This document shows positions 54,955-63,801 of a stretch of DNA of 64,000 nt, piece by piece. Source of the DNA: Mesostigma viride (Eukaryota; Streptophyta; Mesostigmatophyceae; Mesostigmatales; Mesostigmataceae); NCBI GenBank assembly GCA_009746045.1, contig RPFO01000104.1, positions 6,228,208 to 6,292,207 of the forward strand. The letters are read 5' to 3'. Under the pieces are notes generated by a model, which saw only the letters and a program-made list of their open reading frames with translations, was not told the origin of the DNA and made no database searches. How positions within the stretch are numbered: position 1 is the first letter of the stretch; every line of letters starts with the position of its first letter. Position numbers and translations under genes: made by a program.

Positions 54955-56748
54955 ATGGGAAAATACAAGAACCCCGTCTTCGTCGCGATGTCGCCCATTC
55001 AAGCGCTCGCCGGAATGCCGAATACCGACGGCATGCCCAAAGTTCCCATCGTTTCCTGCAAGCGCAAGGAGGAAAGGCCTGGGCAGCCATATCCCATCAA
55101 AAAGGTGCGCACACTGCAGTGCTCCCAACAAGTCGTCGACAAGGCAGCCTCCGTCGCCGACGACATGAAGGTCTCGCGAGGCGAAGTCCCCGCCACCGCC
55201 GACGAGGTGATCGCCGCTCGCAAGCGACTCAACGGCTGGCTCGCGGAGGGCGCCTTGCGCACTGAAGAGGAGAAGATGGCGGACCTCAAGAGGGATTCCG
55301 CCGTCGGCTTGCAGCAAGTCGCCCTGTCCAGAGTGTTCGAGCACCTGTGCGGTCATTATGACGTCCTGCTTGACAAGTGCAAGGAGTGGGACGCGCGGTA
55401 TGGCCGCGGTGCGCTCCTGATCCGTGTCCGCCACATCTCGCAGGCGTCGCGACAAGTCGTGGTTGACTGGGTCACCGCCGAGGAGTTGAAGGACCGCTGC
55501 TTCTTCACCTACTGGCAGGCGATGCAGTACAACAGGGACACCGAAATCATGATCGCCGCCTGTTTCAGCGACATGTCCGGCCGTGACGGATGCCAGAAGT
55601 CATGGTACGGCGGGATTTTCACCAAGGCTCTCGCCAGCGAGTGGAAACAGAAGTTCCGCCTGTCGCCCGCGCTGCGGCCCTGGGTGCCCGTTACGAGACT
55701 CCCTCTCCCCCTCCAGTGCATGGGAAAGGGGTGCGCCAAGACGGTAGCATTACAATTCGTTCAAGTGGCCCGCCGGAGCGGCTGTACAATTTTTCCCAGT
55801 GAGCGCGCTGCCAAGTGTACTTGTGGGCAAATTTTTAGGTGCCCCGTCACTTCGAGGTACTAAAAATTAGGCTACGGTACGAATTCAGCGAATTTCAGCG
55901 AATTTTCAGTCGAACCAAAGGAAGTGACGCCAACTACCAAAAAGTTTCCGTTACGAATTTTCAGCCCAACACTCGCGCAAAATGAAGTGACGGCAACTAC
56001 CAAAAAGTTTCCGTTACGAATTTTCACTCCCACACGTTTGCACAAGAGGAAGTGACGGCAACTACCAAAAAGTTTCCGTTACGAATTTTCAGTCCCACAC
56101 TTCGCGCAAATTTTAGTAGGGCTGCACGCAAGCTACCTTTCAAAATTTTGCGCTAGTATGGAACGCATTTCATTCGTCTGGAGGAACGCTGCCCGCCAAC
56201 TACCCCCGTTCAGAAAGTTCCGCCGAAATTTACCCGAGATTTGGAAATCTGAACGTCCGCGCAAATTTTAGTAGGGCTGCACGCAAGCTACCTTTCAAAA
56301 TTTTGCGCAAGTATGGAACGCAATTCATTCGTCCGGAGGAATGCTGCTCGTCAACTGCCCCCGTTCAGAAAGTTGCGCCGAACTTTACTTGAGATTTGGA
56401 AATCTGAACGTGCGGTTGGAGTTTCGCGGGGAAACCCAAGTTCCCAAGTAATTCACCAATGACGCGCTTCGAACACTTGTCCGCTAAAACCTAAGCAGCC
56501 GCTCCGGCTGGCCACTTAAACGAAACTTGATGGGAGAGGGTAGCGCGCAGTGGCACGCGTGCGGCGAGTGCCGGGACGCCGTGTTCTGTTCCACGGCATG
56601 CTCCGAGACGGCGCACGAGTGCCAGAAGTTTGCGTTCTTGCGTGGGGGTGTGGACTTGTGCATCAAGCACGTAGGCCCGGTCTTCCACAAGGGGAGCCGG
56701 GGGGTGACGCCGCGGTGCCCCCACAAGTGGGACGTTTCCTCACAGTAG
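54955..56748 (+). CDS. MYND-type zinc-finger protein (copy 2), split by a TIR-bounded intron-like insertion
   Basis: ATG at 54955 (MGKYKNPVFVAMSPIQAL). Exon 1 (54955-55758) ends ...LQCMGKGCAKTVALQF; exon 2 (56551-56748) begins WHACGECRDAVFCSTAC. Joining at GT (55759) and AG (56550), both phase 0, gives C255-x4-C260-x11-C272-x2-C275-x5-C281-x3-C285, the same spacing as MYND copy 1 (x4, x11, x2, x5, x3). The last ligands (H290, C292) are closer together than usual. Without splicing, the frame stops at 55861 with only the first Cys pair. The upstream part also parallels copy 1: CKEWDARYGRGALLIRVRHI against CVNEWEKKLKTPFCVLVRF. Total about 333 residues. The gap is filled by the element at 55756-56524. 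Confidence 0.72.
55756..56524. mobile_element. 769-bp TIR element acting as a candidate intron
   Basis: Terminal inverted repeats of 29 bp with two mismatches: TTCGTT(C/T)AAGTGGCC(C/A)GCC + GGAGCGGCTG at 55756-55784 and 56496-56524. The interior is non-coding: three ~58-bp repeats (GTGACGGCAACTACCAAAAA, 55919-56100) and a ~155-bp tandem duplication (CGCAAATTTTAGTAGGGCTG at 56107 and 56259). The left TIR supplies the donor GTTCAAG; the acceptor AG lies 26 bp beyond the right TIR in flanking sequence. Non-autonomous DNA element by structure; no target-site duplication is obvious. Compare introners, DNA-transposon-derived introns known from some algae. Confidence 0.75.
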
Positions 56749-56862
56749 AAGAGTTGTAATCATGTACATGTAAACCTATATTTGGAATGAATCAAGTTTC
56801 CTCACATCCTCATGCACGCGAATGTATTGTTGGAAAACCTTTTTCGTAGGGTGTAGTATATC

Positions 56863-57785
56863 ATGACGGAGAATACCTATTGCGGATTCCGAGACTTGCG
56901 TACCGGCGCGGATCAGGTGTCTTGTCAGAAGCGGCGCCAGTTTCGAATGTATGGCCGTCATGAGATCAAACTTGGTGAAAACGAGCGACGTCCGCCGTTA
57001 CCGTCCGGTGCCGCGACAGGGAAACCGTATTGCGGCGGGCACGGCGGCAATATCGGGACGTACTCCCAATGCCAGGCCAAGTCGCAGTTGCGGCGATGGG
57101 GGTACTACACGAAGGACACGGTCGAGGAGGCGGAGGAGGAGGCGGACGGTCAGAGGAGCCGGAAGCAGATGATAAAGGGGAGCGGTATGACGGCGGCGGA
57201 ACTGGCGAATTATAAGAACGAGGCGATGGACAATATTCATAAGGCAGAGGTTGATATCGATAGGTGGACAGGAGAGATTGCGAGGGGGTTGCCGCGGGAG
57301 GCGATGTTGTACAAAAAAAAATTGCTCAAAGCTGTCAAAGAATGGCTCGGACAGGCTAGGCTTGTGTATCGAAGGAATTGGAAGGAGGAGGCTCCTGCCC
57401 GTGGGTCGCCTCAGGCAGAGAATGTGGCAGAGGCGGCGGGGCGGCGGCGGCGGGACCCTCTCGCCCAACGAACGCCCCAAGGACCTCTGCCCGCGCCGCA
57501 CCACCGTCGAATCAGCCGGCCGTCGCGACGGGCACTCCAGCGCCACCTTCGCGTCGAGGCACGCGTACGACTACCGTCGCGACCCAACCCGTTTCTGCGG
57601 AACCTTCGCGTCGAGTCACGCGGTCGACCGCCGACGCGACTAATAACAGATCCAAAATATACGATTGGGACGCGATCCGCCAAAAGGAAGACGAGCGGGG
57701 CCGTTACATGGAGTTGGCAGTCGAGTTTGAGAACAACGAGATGCCCGAAGAGGCCGTTGCGTTGCGTGCAAAGCAGTGTGAGCCA
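56863..57785 (+). CDS. N-terminal part of a large gene: Cys/His finger and helical region, frame change
   Basis: ATG at 56863; a TATA-like TATATTTGG lies ~85 bp upstream. Residues 1-70 hold YCGFRDLRTGADQVSCQKRR ... GKPYCGGHGGN, a C-C-C-H pattern like that of the 62925 protein. A helical, charged part follows (KDTVEEAEEEADGQRSRKQM; ELANYKNEAMDNIHKAEVDI; KAVKEWLGQARLVYRRNWKE). Within the GGC-rich stretch near 57430-57460 the sensible reading moves to the -1 frame: APPSNQPAVATGTPAPPSRR, RRVTRSTADATNN, then YDWDAIRQKEDERGRYMELA to ...EEAVALRAKQ. It then runs into the TIR element at 57786. The style continues in the ORF at 59506, so I take these as one gene split by the insertion. Confidence 0.55.
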
Positions 57786-59466
57786 GTACGGCAATACGGC
57801 AATACGGCAAAACCTCGGCGTATTGCGTATTGCCGTATTATACGCGTATTATACGCGTATTATACGCCAAAAAAAAAAAAGTGGTTTTTTGACCGGAAAA
57901 GTGGATTTTCAATTAGGATAAAATATTCTAAGGTGTTTATCCCATGGGCGTGCCTCTCAAAAACTCTAGCTAATGTCTCAATCTTGATGAAAAACAATAC
58001 AATGCACGTAGAGGTCGCCGGTAGCCGTTTGACACTCACTTGGTTGTCTCATCAATTGTATGAAGTGTAATTAATTAATTAATTAGTTAATTATCACGTG
58101 ACTGCGTCACGTGGGTGCCAATACAAAGTAGAGGAACCTTCAACCCCTGTACACAATGAGAGGGAGGGAGGGCGCCCTAGCTTCTCTCACTGCCACCGCC
58201 CACCAGTCGGTGGGCAGGCCACATCGAGCGCTCTATCCACATCACGGGGCCGGGGCGCATCACTGTGGGACAACCATTATTAACGATACCAGAGGTAGGC
58301 TGAAGCATAGCTGATGCTGTACAAGAAAGGTGAAGTGGGCTCAACGGGCGTCTGCTAAGGCATAAGCAAATGGCCACGCTGAGCCATGGCTGGGCTAATG
58401 TGATTGCGTTCATGCCACTCTAAACCGTTGGGGCTACTCTAAGCCGTTGGGGCTAGATCAGTATACTATGCTCGAGAAATACATGGCAAGTCATGCTATA
58501 ATGTAAAAGCTATGTCGATTGCCCTCTTCTAGACAGCTGGCTAGAATCTATTCTGGGGGAGCCCTAGGGGGTGTCGACAGTTTGTTGTTTACATAAAGGT
58601 CATGAAGTGTGATACTCATCCACTGCATGGTATATAGATTGCTAATTGAACTAATTCCTTATTACAACCATGAACTTATTGATAGGTATACGATTCGACC
58701 CAAAACCTTGATACAGTATGCAATAAAACGTGAACAGGATAGCACATACCAGATCAAAACCGCAGATTAATTACCTTCCTTGCTGGAGCTAGCCGGATGC
58801 CCACCTCATCGATGTAGCTGCGAGCCGCTTTCCTGGCCGTCGTCGCCAATAAAACATGTCAGCAATATATTTTACACATCTATCCGCGTACAAACGTATC
58901 GACTTATTTCCCGCCTAGTAACAGTTAGCACATGCACGGCGACCGACCTGGTCGCTGATCAAACGAGGTTGCTGCACCGAGCATAGGGTCGAGACATATC
59001 TGCGCACACCCAGGCGTTGCCTGCCAATGATATACGCTGTTTAGGACCTATGGATCATGCCTGCAAAATTGCAGTTCAAAATGTCAAGCCATGCTCCCAT
59101 ACCAGTCAGATTTCTGCACCTCCATGGCCGCGGAGGTCAACTATCATTTTTATGCAAGTCGGTCTCGTTTTGCCATCGTTTACCCACGCCGTCAACTGGC
59201 AGAGATGACAAGCGGGACCAACCGTAGGCCCGTACTCCCCAAGTACGGTTCAGGCTGCGTACCTGCCTAGGTCAGCAACGCCAAAACTAGCTCTGGCGCC
59301 AAATTCCGGAGCCGGGCGCCGTATAATACGCGAAAAATACGTATTATGCGCCGTATTTGCGTTGAGAACGCAATACGGCGTATTTCTAGTACGTTAGTAC
59401 GCCAAACCTCGCCGTATTGTATAATACGGCGTATTTACCGTATTATACGGCGTATTGGCGTACGCT
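57786..59466. mobile_element. 1.68-kb TIR element flanked by TA, possible intron
   Basis: Left end GTACGGCAATACGGCAATAC, right end (reverse complement) GTACGCCAATACGCCGTATA; the inverted pair CGGCAATACGGC/CGCCAATACGCC is flanked by TA on both sides, like Tc1/mariner insertions. The outer ~80-150 bp are packed with CGTATTATACG words. The interior has no transposase ORF; it includes (TTAA)n next to GTGACTGCGTCACGTG at 58070-58112, similar to 11100-11155, so it may contain a nested insertion. CCA|GTACGG at its left end is a phase-0 donor and CAAAG|GCG at 59475 a phase-0 acceptor, so splicing could join 57785 to 59476. Confidence 0.6.
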
Positions 59467-59505
59467 GGTGCAAAGGCGCAAAAGGTAGAGAGTCAACTCC
59501 AGCGT

Positions 59506-62500
59506 ATGAGGACGCAATTCCAAAAGAGGTGGGGCGACCCTAGACCGGACGCGCCTGCGGGCAGTGAACGCGCGAAGAAGAGAGATTTGGACGAGATTCG
59601 CGTGTTAAATAGCAAGTTGGCCAAAAACGCGACCGATATCGCGAATGCACAGCGCGAGAAGCAGGGCAGGAGGGTAGCGCTTTTGAATTTGGCAAGGGAG
59701 ATGATTGAGAAGGAGCTTGGTGAGAAGAGTGCGGCGTATCGGGTGCGATACAACCAGTCGCCGACGTCTTCGCAGGGTCCTGCAGTGCCCCCTCGCGCCG
59801 ACGGTCCTGTGACGCGATCGGCGAGCGCTGCCGCGAGGAGTGAGGACATAGGCGGCGGCGCTTATTCGGGCGGCCTGGACAGGGATGACGACGGAGGCGA
59901 CGTGGAGGTGAATACAGGGGCCTCGAGTGGCAAGTCTATACCAAATTTGGAAGAAGACGTTCAACGACTGCGGGGGCGCGTGGAGGAGTGGGATCAATCA
60001 ATCCAAGAGGCCCTTGATAAGCATCTTGCGCAACCAAGATTAGACCAGAGGAAAATAGGTCGGGATCGCGCAATGGCAGAGCTTGCACTCAAGATTAAGG
60101 AACTTGAGGCCGCGAGGGCTCGGTCCAAGGGCAAGGGACTTGCTGTCCCCGAGAAAGTCTCTGCCCCTCCGGGTCCTTCTAGACTCAATCCCTATCCGGA
60201 CGAGGAAGAGGAGGATGTTCTACAGGCCCTGACGAGCCTCTCGGCGCGCGCGCCGGACAAGTCTTCGTCGTCGGGTCAAACTACGTCCGCCGGGGGTCCG
60301 AAGGCTGGAGGGACGCGCGCGGGAGTGTCGCCCTTGGACATGAAGGTGGCGGACACTTTGGTGCGCATGGCGGCGGATCCTTCTTCCGCGCGACGTTCGG
60401 CGATGTCAGATGCCGTGTCGGACGCCGGTTCTGGGGCCGGAGGGTCGGGCGCGCGTTTGGAGGGGTCGGGGAAACGGCAATCCACGGGAGGGGGCGAGGA
60501 GGGAACCGGCGATAGCACGGCCGAGTCGGGTCCTTCCGAGCCGCGTCGCGAAAATGAATGGTCAAAGTATCTAACGGATTTGAAGAACGCGCAAGATAAA
60601 GCGGTAGCGTCGACGGAGATGGCCAAGGGGGATCGCTCGTATATGGAGAGGGCACGAGAGGACACGGAGGCTCTGTGGGGGAAGCGAGATGAGGCGCCTT
60701 CGGATGTGCGAGAGCGGCGCTCACGCGGCGAGCCCGGATCGTTGAGTGTCGATATGACCGAATATCTCGCCGTGGCCTGCGAACAAGTGATTAAGCTGTT
60801 GCGAATTTTGTCCCCGACCGACAGAAATGTCGAGAGCGCAAGTCGAGAGATGGTGCGTGCACATAAAACCGCGAGAGAAGCGGTGATGGAGGAGTTGCAG
60901 AAAGTGCGTGGTGAAGTGCGTGAAAACCACGCACGTACCCTCATACCCACTCCCCCGCGTCCCGACCTGGTCCAGTCTGGTAGGGGAGCGTCCGAGCCCG
61001 AACGAATTCCGACGGGTAACACGCGCGACGAGGAGCGAGCGCGGACGCGTTATCCTCCCGCCATATCTGAGGGTTCGTCGGATAGGGCGTGGTATGGGGA
61101 GAAACGTTCTTCGGGGACGGGTGGCGTTCCGTTGCGCAACGAATCGCGGGCGTTAGTAGAGCAGAACGGGTCGCCCCAAGTACCGACTCCGGAATCCTCC
61201 GTCCGCGCGGGGAACTCCGACGCGGATCTGAGGCGTTCCCCTCGTCTCCAGGAGCGCGCGGAGGCGGGTCCCTCGAAACCTATTATCACTATGTCCATGT
61301 TCGTGCCTAAGGGATCCGATCTCGATAAACTGCGAGCTGAAAATCCTGGCGTGGCGATTGATGAACTGTCGGAATCGTCGTCACTAGGTGACGCGCGGAA
61401 GAGAAGTGGCACGTCGTCGTCGACCACCACGTCGTCGTCGACCACCACGTCGTCATCGACCACCACGTCGTCGTCCGCCGAGGAGGGGGAGATTCGTTCG
61501 AAGGAAGTGAGGGCGAAAGGCAACGAAAGGCCGGCACAACTCCCGGTGGACCCTTCGAAGGAAGTGGGGGCGAAAGGCAACGAAAGGTCGGCACAGCTCC
61601 CGGGGGGGCCTTCAAAGGGAGTGGGGGCGAACGACAACGAAAGGCCGGCACAACTCCCGGTGGACCCTTCGAAGGAAGTGGGGGCTAGCAAGGCGGGTGC
61701 GAGCAACCCCCCGAGGAGGTCGCCACGTTTAAATCTTAATTGCATTTTAAACACGCAACAAGCATTTCTCGTAAACTCTGATCCGGAAGCGCGAAAACGG
61801 GACGCGGAACTACAGTCGCGATCGAAGGCGATGGGCAAACGACCGCTCGGACCGGCGAATGGGGGGGAGGGGGGCCAACCCACGGACTTGGGCGGCGTGA
61901 ATCAGTACGGGACTTTTTCGATAGACCTCACGAGGAAAGAACCGGTAAAACCGTCCAACACCCCTGCGATACATCTCTTGCCTGATAAAATTCCCGCCAC
62001 CAAAGAGCCAACGAATAAGACGTACAATCCAGAGGTGATGGAGGATGTCGATGCTCCGTTCCCGTTTAAGGTTCCGAACAGTGTTCATCAGATATTATAC
62101 AAACGACACACGATCGGGGACGGGGACTGTCTGTTCTACGCGATCTCTCTCATTCGGGCGTTTAGAAAAAAAGAGAGCATCAACAAGAAGGGTTTGGAGG
62201 AAAAGGCGGAATGGTTGAAGAAAAGTTTGCTCGAGAATTTGCCAAAGTTCGTTAATGATGCAAAGGAGAAAAAAATGGTATTCGAGTATAAGAACGAGAA
62301 GGAAATCAGGAATATTTTGAAGACCCCGAAGAAGTGGGCGAATACCGACGTGGCCGCGCTTGCGGCGCGGTACCTCCGAAACGACATCACGATCATCGGG
62401 CGCGAGAAAGGCAACCCCCGGTACGCGACGGTGTTCACGTACAGAGCAGATCTCGGGGAGAGCACGATCGAACCGTATTACATTTTTTTCGATGGCGTGA

Positions 62501-62928
62501 ACCATTTCGATGCGTTGCTATCCACCATCGAGTTGCCGTCCGAACGGCACCCCGTCCATCAGGCGGCGTCCCGTTCCATGCCCATGTCGGCGATGCACGT
62601 GTTGGCCCAGCGAGCGTACGCTCTCCAGCGGTTCGCGGACGCCCTGAGCGCCCCCGCACGACCGCGGACGGCCCCTCCCCACCCCGTCGCGCAAAACGCA
62701 ATACCGCGGTACTCCGTGCCGGCGCCGGGGCCCGCCTACATCCCGTCCCGTCCCGCGTTCGCGTCGACCGCCGCGTTCCGCTCGACCGCGCCCGTCCACG
62801 CGTTCCCGGCAGCACAGAGCGCCGTCGCCAGGTATCCGTGGCCGCCCGTCCCGGCGCGTCCCGCCTTCGCCGCGAACGTCCCTGTTCCCTCCCAGCGTTT
62901 TTTTCTGAACTCGTTGTACGGACGATGA
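59506..62928 (+). CDS. Large low-complexity protein with C-terminal OTU cysteine protease domain
   Basis: The open frame is clear from 59455; the first ATG is 59506 (1140 aa), and if 59476 is a splice acceptor the coding sequence starts there. Residues ~1-75 and 150-215 are charged and helical (SKLAKNATDIANAQREKQGR). Most of 220-750 is Ser/Gly/Arg-rich with an (SSTTTSS)n tract near 645 and three 22-residue repeats with KGNERPAQLPVDPSKEVGA near 665-735. Residues ~865-1010 form an OTU domain: GDGDCLFYAISLIRAF (Cys875), WANTDVAALAARYLRNDITI, and NHFDAL (His1000), with the usual Asp-Gly-Asp-Cys and Asn-His-Phe motifs. OTU proteases cleave ubiquitin and occur in many large DNA viruses and mobile elements. 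The C-terminus is Pro/Ala-rich. The stop codon overlaps the next ATG. Confidence 0.82.
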   Translation: MRTQFQKRWGDPRPDAPAGSERAKKRDLDEIRVLNSKLAKNATDIANAQREKQGRRVALLNLAREMIEKELGEKSAAYRVRYNQSPTSSQGPAVPPRADGPVTRSASAAARSEDIGGGAYSGGLDRDDDGGDVEVNTGASSGKSIPNLEEDVQRLRGRVEEWDQSIQEALDKHLAQPRLDQRKIGRDRAMAELALKIKELEAARARSKGKGLAVPEKVSAPPGPSRLNPYPDEEEEDVLQALTSLSARAPDKSSSSGQTTSAGGPKAGGTRAGVSPLDMKVADTLVRMAADPSSARRSAMSDAVSDAGSGAGGSGARLEGSGKRQSTGGGEEGTGDSTAESGPSEPRRENEWSKYLTDLKNAQDKAVASTEMAKGDRSYMERAREDTEALWGKRDEAPSDVRERRSRGEPGSLSVDMTEYLAVACEQVIKLLRILSPTDRNVESASREMVRAHKTAREAVMEELQKVRGEVRENHARTLIPTPPRPDLVQSGRGASEPERIPTGNTRDEERARTRYPPAISEGSSDRAWYGEKRSSGTGGVPLRNESRALVEQNGSPQVPTPESSVRAGNSDADLRRSPRLQERAEAGPSKPIITMSMFVPKGSDLDKLRAENPGVAIDELSESSSLGDARKRSGTSSSTTTSSSTTTSSSTTTSSSAEEGEIRSKEVRAKGNERPAQLPVDPSKEVGAKGNERSAQLPGGPSKGVGANDNERPAQLPVDPSKEVGASKAGASNPPRRSPRLNLNCILNTQQAFLVNSDPEARKRDAELQSRSKAMGKRPLGPANGGEGGQPTDLGGVNQYGTFSIDLTRKEPVKPSNTPAIHLLPDKIPATKEPTNKTYNPEVMEDVDAPFPFKVPNSVHQILYKRHTIGDGDCLFYAISLIRAFRKKESINKKGLEEKAEWLKKSLLENLPKFVNDAKEKKMVFEYKNEKEIRNILKTPKKWANTDVAALAARYLRNDITIIGREKGNPRYATVFTYRADLGESTIEPYYIFFDGVNHFDALLSTIELPSERHPVHQAASRSMPMSAMHVLAQRAYALQRFADALSAPARPRTAPPHPVAQNAIPRYSVPAPGPAYIPSRPAFASTAAFRSTAPVHAFPAAQSAVARYPWPPVPARPAFAANVPVPSQRFFLNSLYGR

Positions 62929-63212
62929 AGTGTAAGAGGAAGACGGTGACGCACGGCGGGCGCTGCAAGAACGAAGCCAGGCCGGGGAGGAAGACGTGCG
63001 CGATCCATGCTCGCGGTGTTCACCACGTGGCGAGAAGTTGCGGGATGCACGTCGCCAGGACGAAGGAAACCAAGCGCAAGTACGACGACATGGCGACGGG
63101 CATCCCGTCCGCTCCGGCGACGGTGGCCGACGCGGTCCGTCTGTCGTGGCTGTCCCGATTCCCGGGACAGACGGGCGCGCCCACGCAGGAGGAGGCAAAG
63201 AAAGGCAAGTGA
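62925..63212 (+). CDS. Small basic Cys/His protein, 95 aa
   Basis: ATG at 62925 overlaps the stop of the OTU gene as ATGA. The N-terminus MKCKRKTVTHGGRCKNEARP + GRKTCAIHA has C-x10-C-x9-C-x2-H, a small zinc-binding pattern also seen at the start of the 56863 gene. The remainder is basic with a helical middle (TVADAVRLSWLSRF) and a Lys-rich end. A stop/start overlap is unusual in eukaryotic genes and implies either translation coupling in a compact virus-like genome or an internal promoter within the OTU gene. No named family. Confidence 0.6.
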   Translation: MKCKRKTVTHGGRCKNEARPGRKTCAIHARGVHHVARSCGMHVARTKETKRKYDDMATGIPSAPATVADAVRLSWLSRFPGQTGAPTQEEAKKGK

Positions 63213-63224
63213 TCGATCGATCGT

Positions 63225-63300
63225 GTCGTTTCACGGGATCGTATAAAGTCCGTCTCCACGTCGCTCCCCTCCACACGCTACCGAGCATGGCCGAGCCCGC
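63225..63300 (+). promoter_or_regulatory. Promoter-like segment before the last gene
   Basis: GATCGTATAAAGTCC (about 63237-63251) is a good TATA-like site 47 bp before an ATG at 63287. The spacing resembles the TATAAG-to-ATG layout at 54864, suggesting a common promoter style within the block. Confidence 0.45.
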
Positions 63301-63366
63301 GGGTGGGAGCCTGCCACCGAGTGGACGACGTTCGCTCCCGTTTCGACCCCGCGTCCGCCGAGCGTC

Positions 63367-63801
63367 ATGTTCCAGGCGCTGCCCCCTCTGGCCTTACGCA
63401 TCATCTTGGACCGCAGTTGGCCCACCGGGCACGGGGTCTGTCCCGAGATGGACGAGATCTACTGGGAGATCAATCCCGCGAAGACGCTCGAAAGGGAGGT
63501 GCGCGCGGAACTCAAGTACCGCCAAAAGAGTGACGGCGACCGTCGCCGGTTCGACGGCCGCGAGGACGAGCAACTGGAGGCCGTCCTGAAGGTCCTGTCT
63601 CCCGCGCGATACCGGGAGTGCGTGGACGCCCTCGAAACGCCCAGGGGGAGGAAGGAGGAGAAGCTTTGGATCCTGTGGGGAAAGATCCACGACGGGCTGG
63701 CCCGGCGCGGAAAGCGGGTCAGTCGATCGGAGATGGCCAGGATACGGGACCGGCTGTACGATTGTCTGGGGTCGAACAAGAACTTCGCGAACCGGTCCTA
63801 A
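63367..63801 (+). CDS. 144-aa protein, unknown function
   Basis: ATG 63367 (MFQALPPLALRIILDRSWPT) to TAA at 63801. Reads as a compact helical, charged domain (EMDEIYWEINPAKTLEREVR; EEKLWILWGKIHDGLARRGK; SEMARIRDRLYDCLGSNKNF). The same frame stays open and protein-like upstream to about 63299, while the first ATG after the TATA box (63287, MAEPAGGS) is in another frame. A one-base indel in GGGTGGGAG near 63303 would join them and add ~27 residues. No family recognised. Confidence 0.55.
   Translation: MFQALPPLALRIILDRSWPTGHGVCPEMDEIYWEINPAKTLEREVRAELKYRQKSDGDRRRFDGREDEQLEAVLKVLSPARYRECVDALETPRGRKEEKLWILWGKIHDGLARRGKRVSRSEMARIRDRLYDCLGSNKNFANRS

Noticed and set aside
60276-61883. Long minus-strand ORFs opposite the OTU gene
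   Set aside because: Antisense shadows due to GC bias and Ser/Arg codon repeats.
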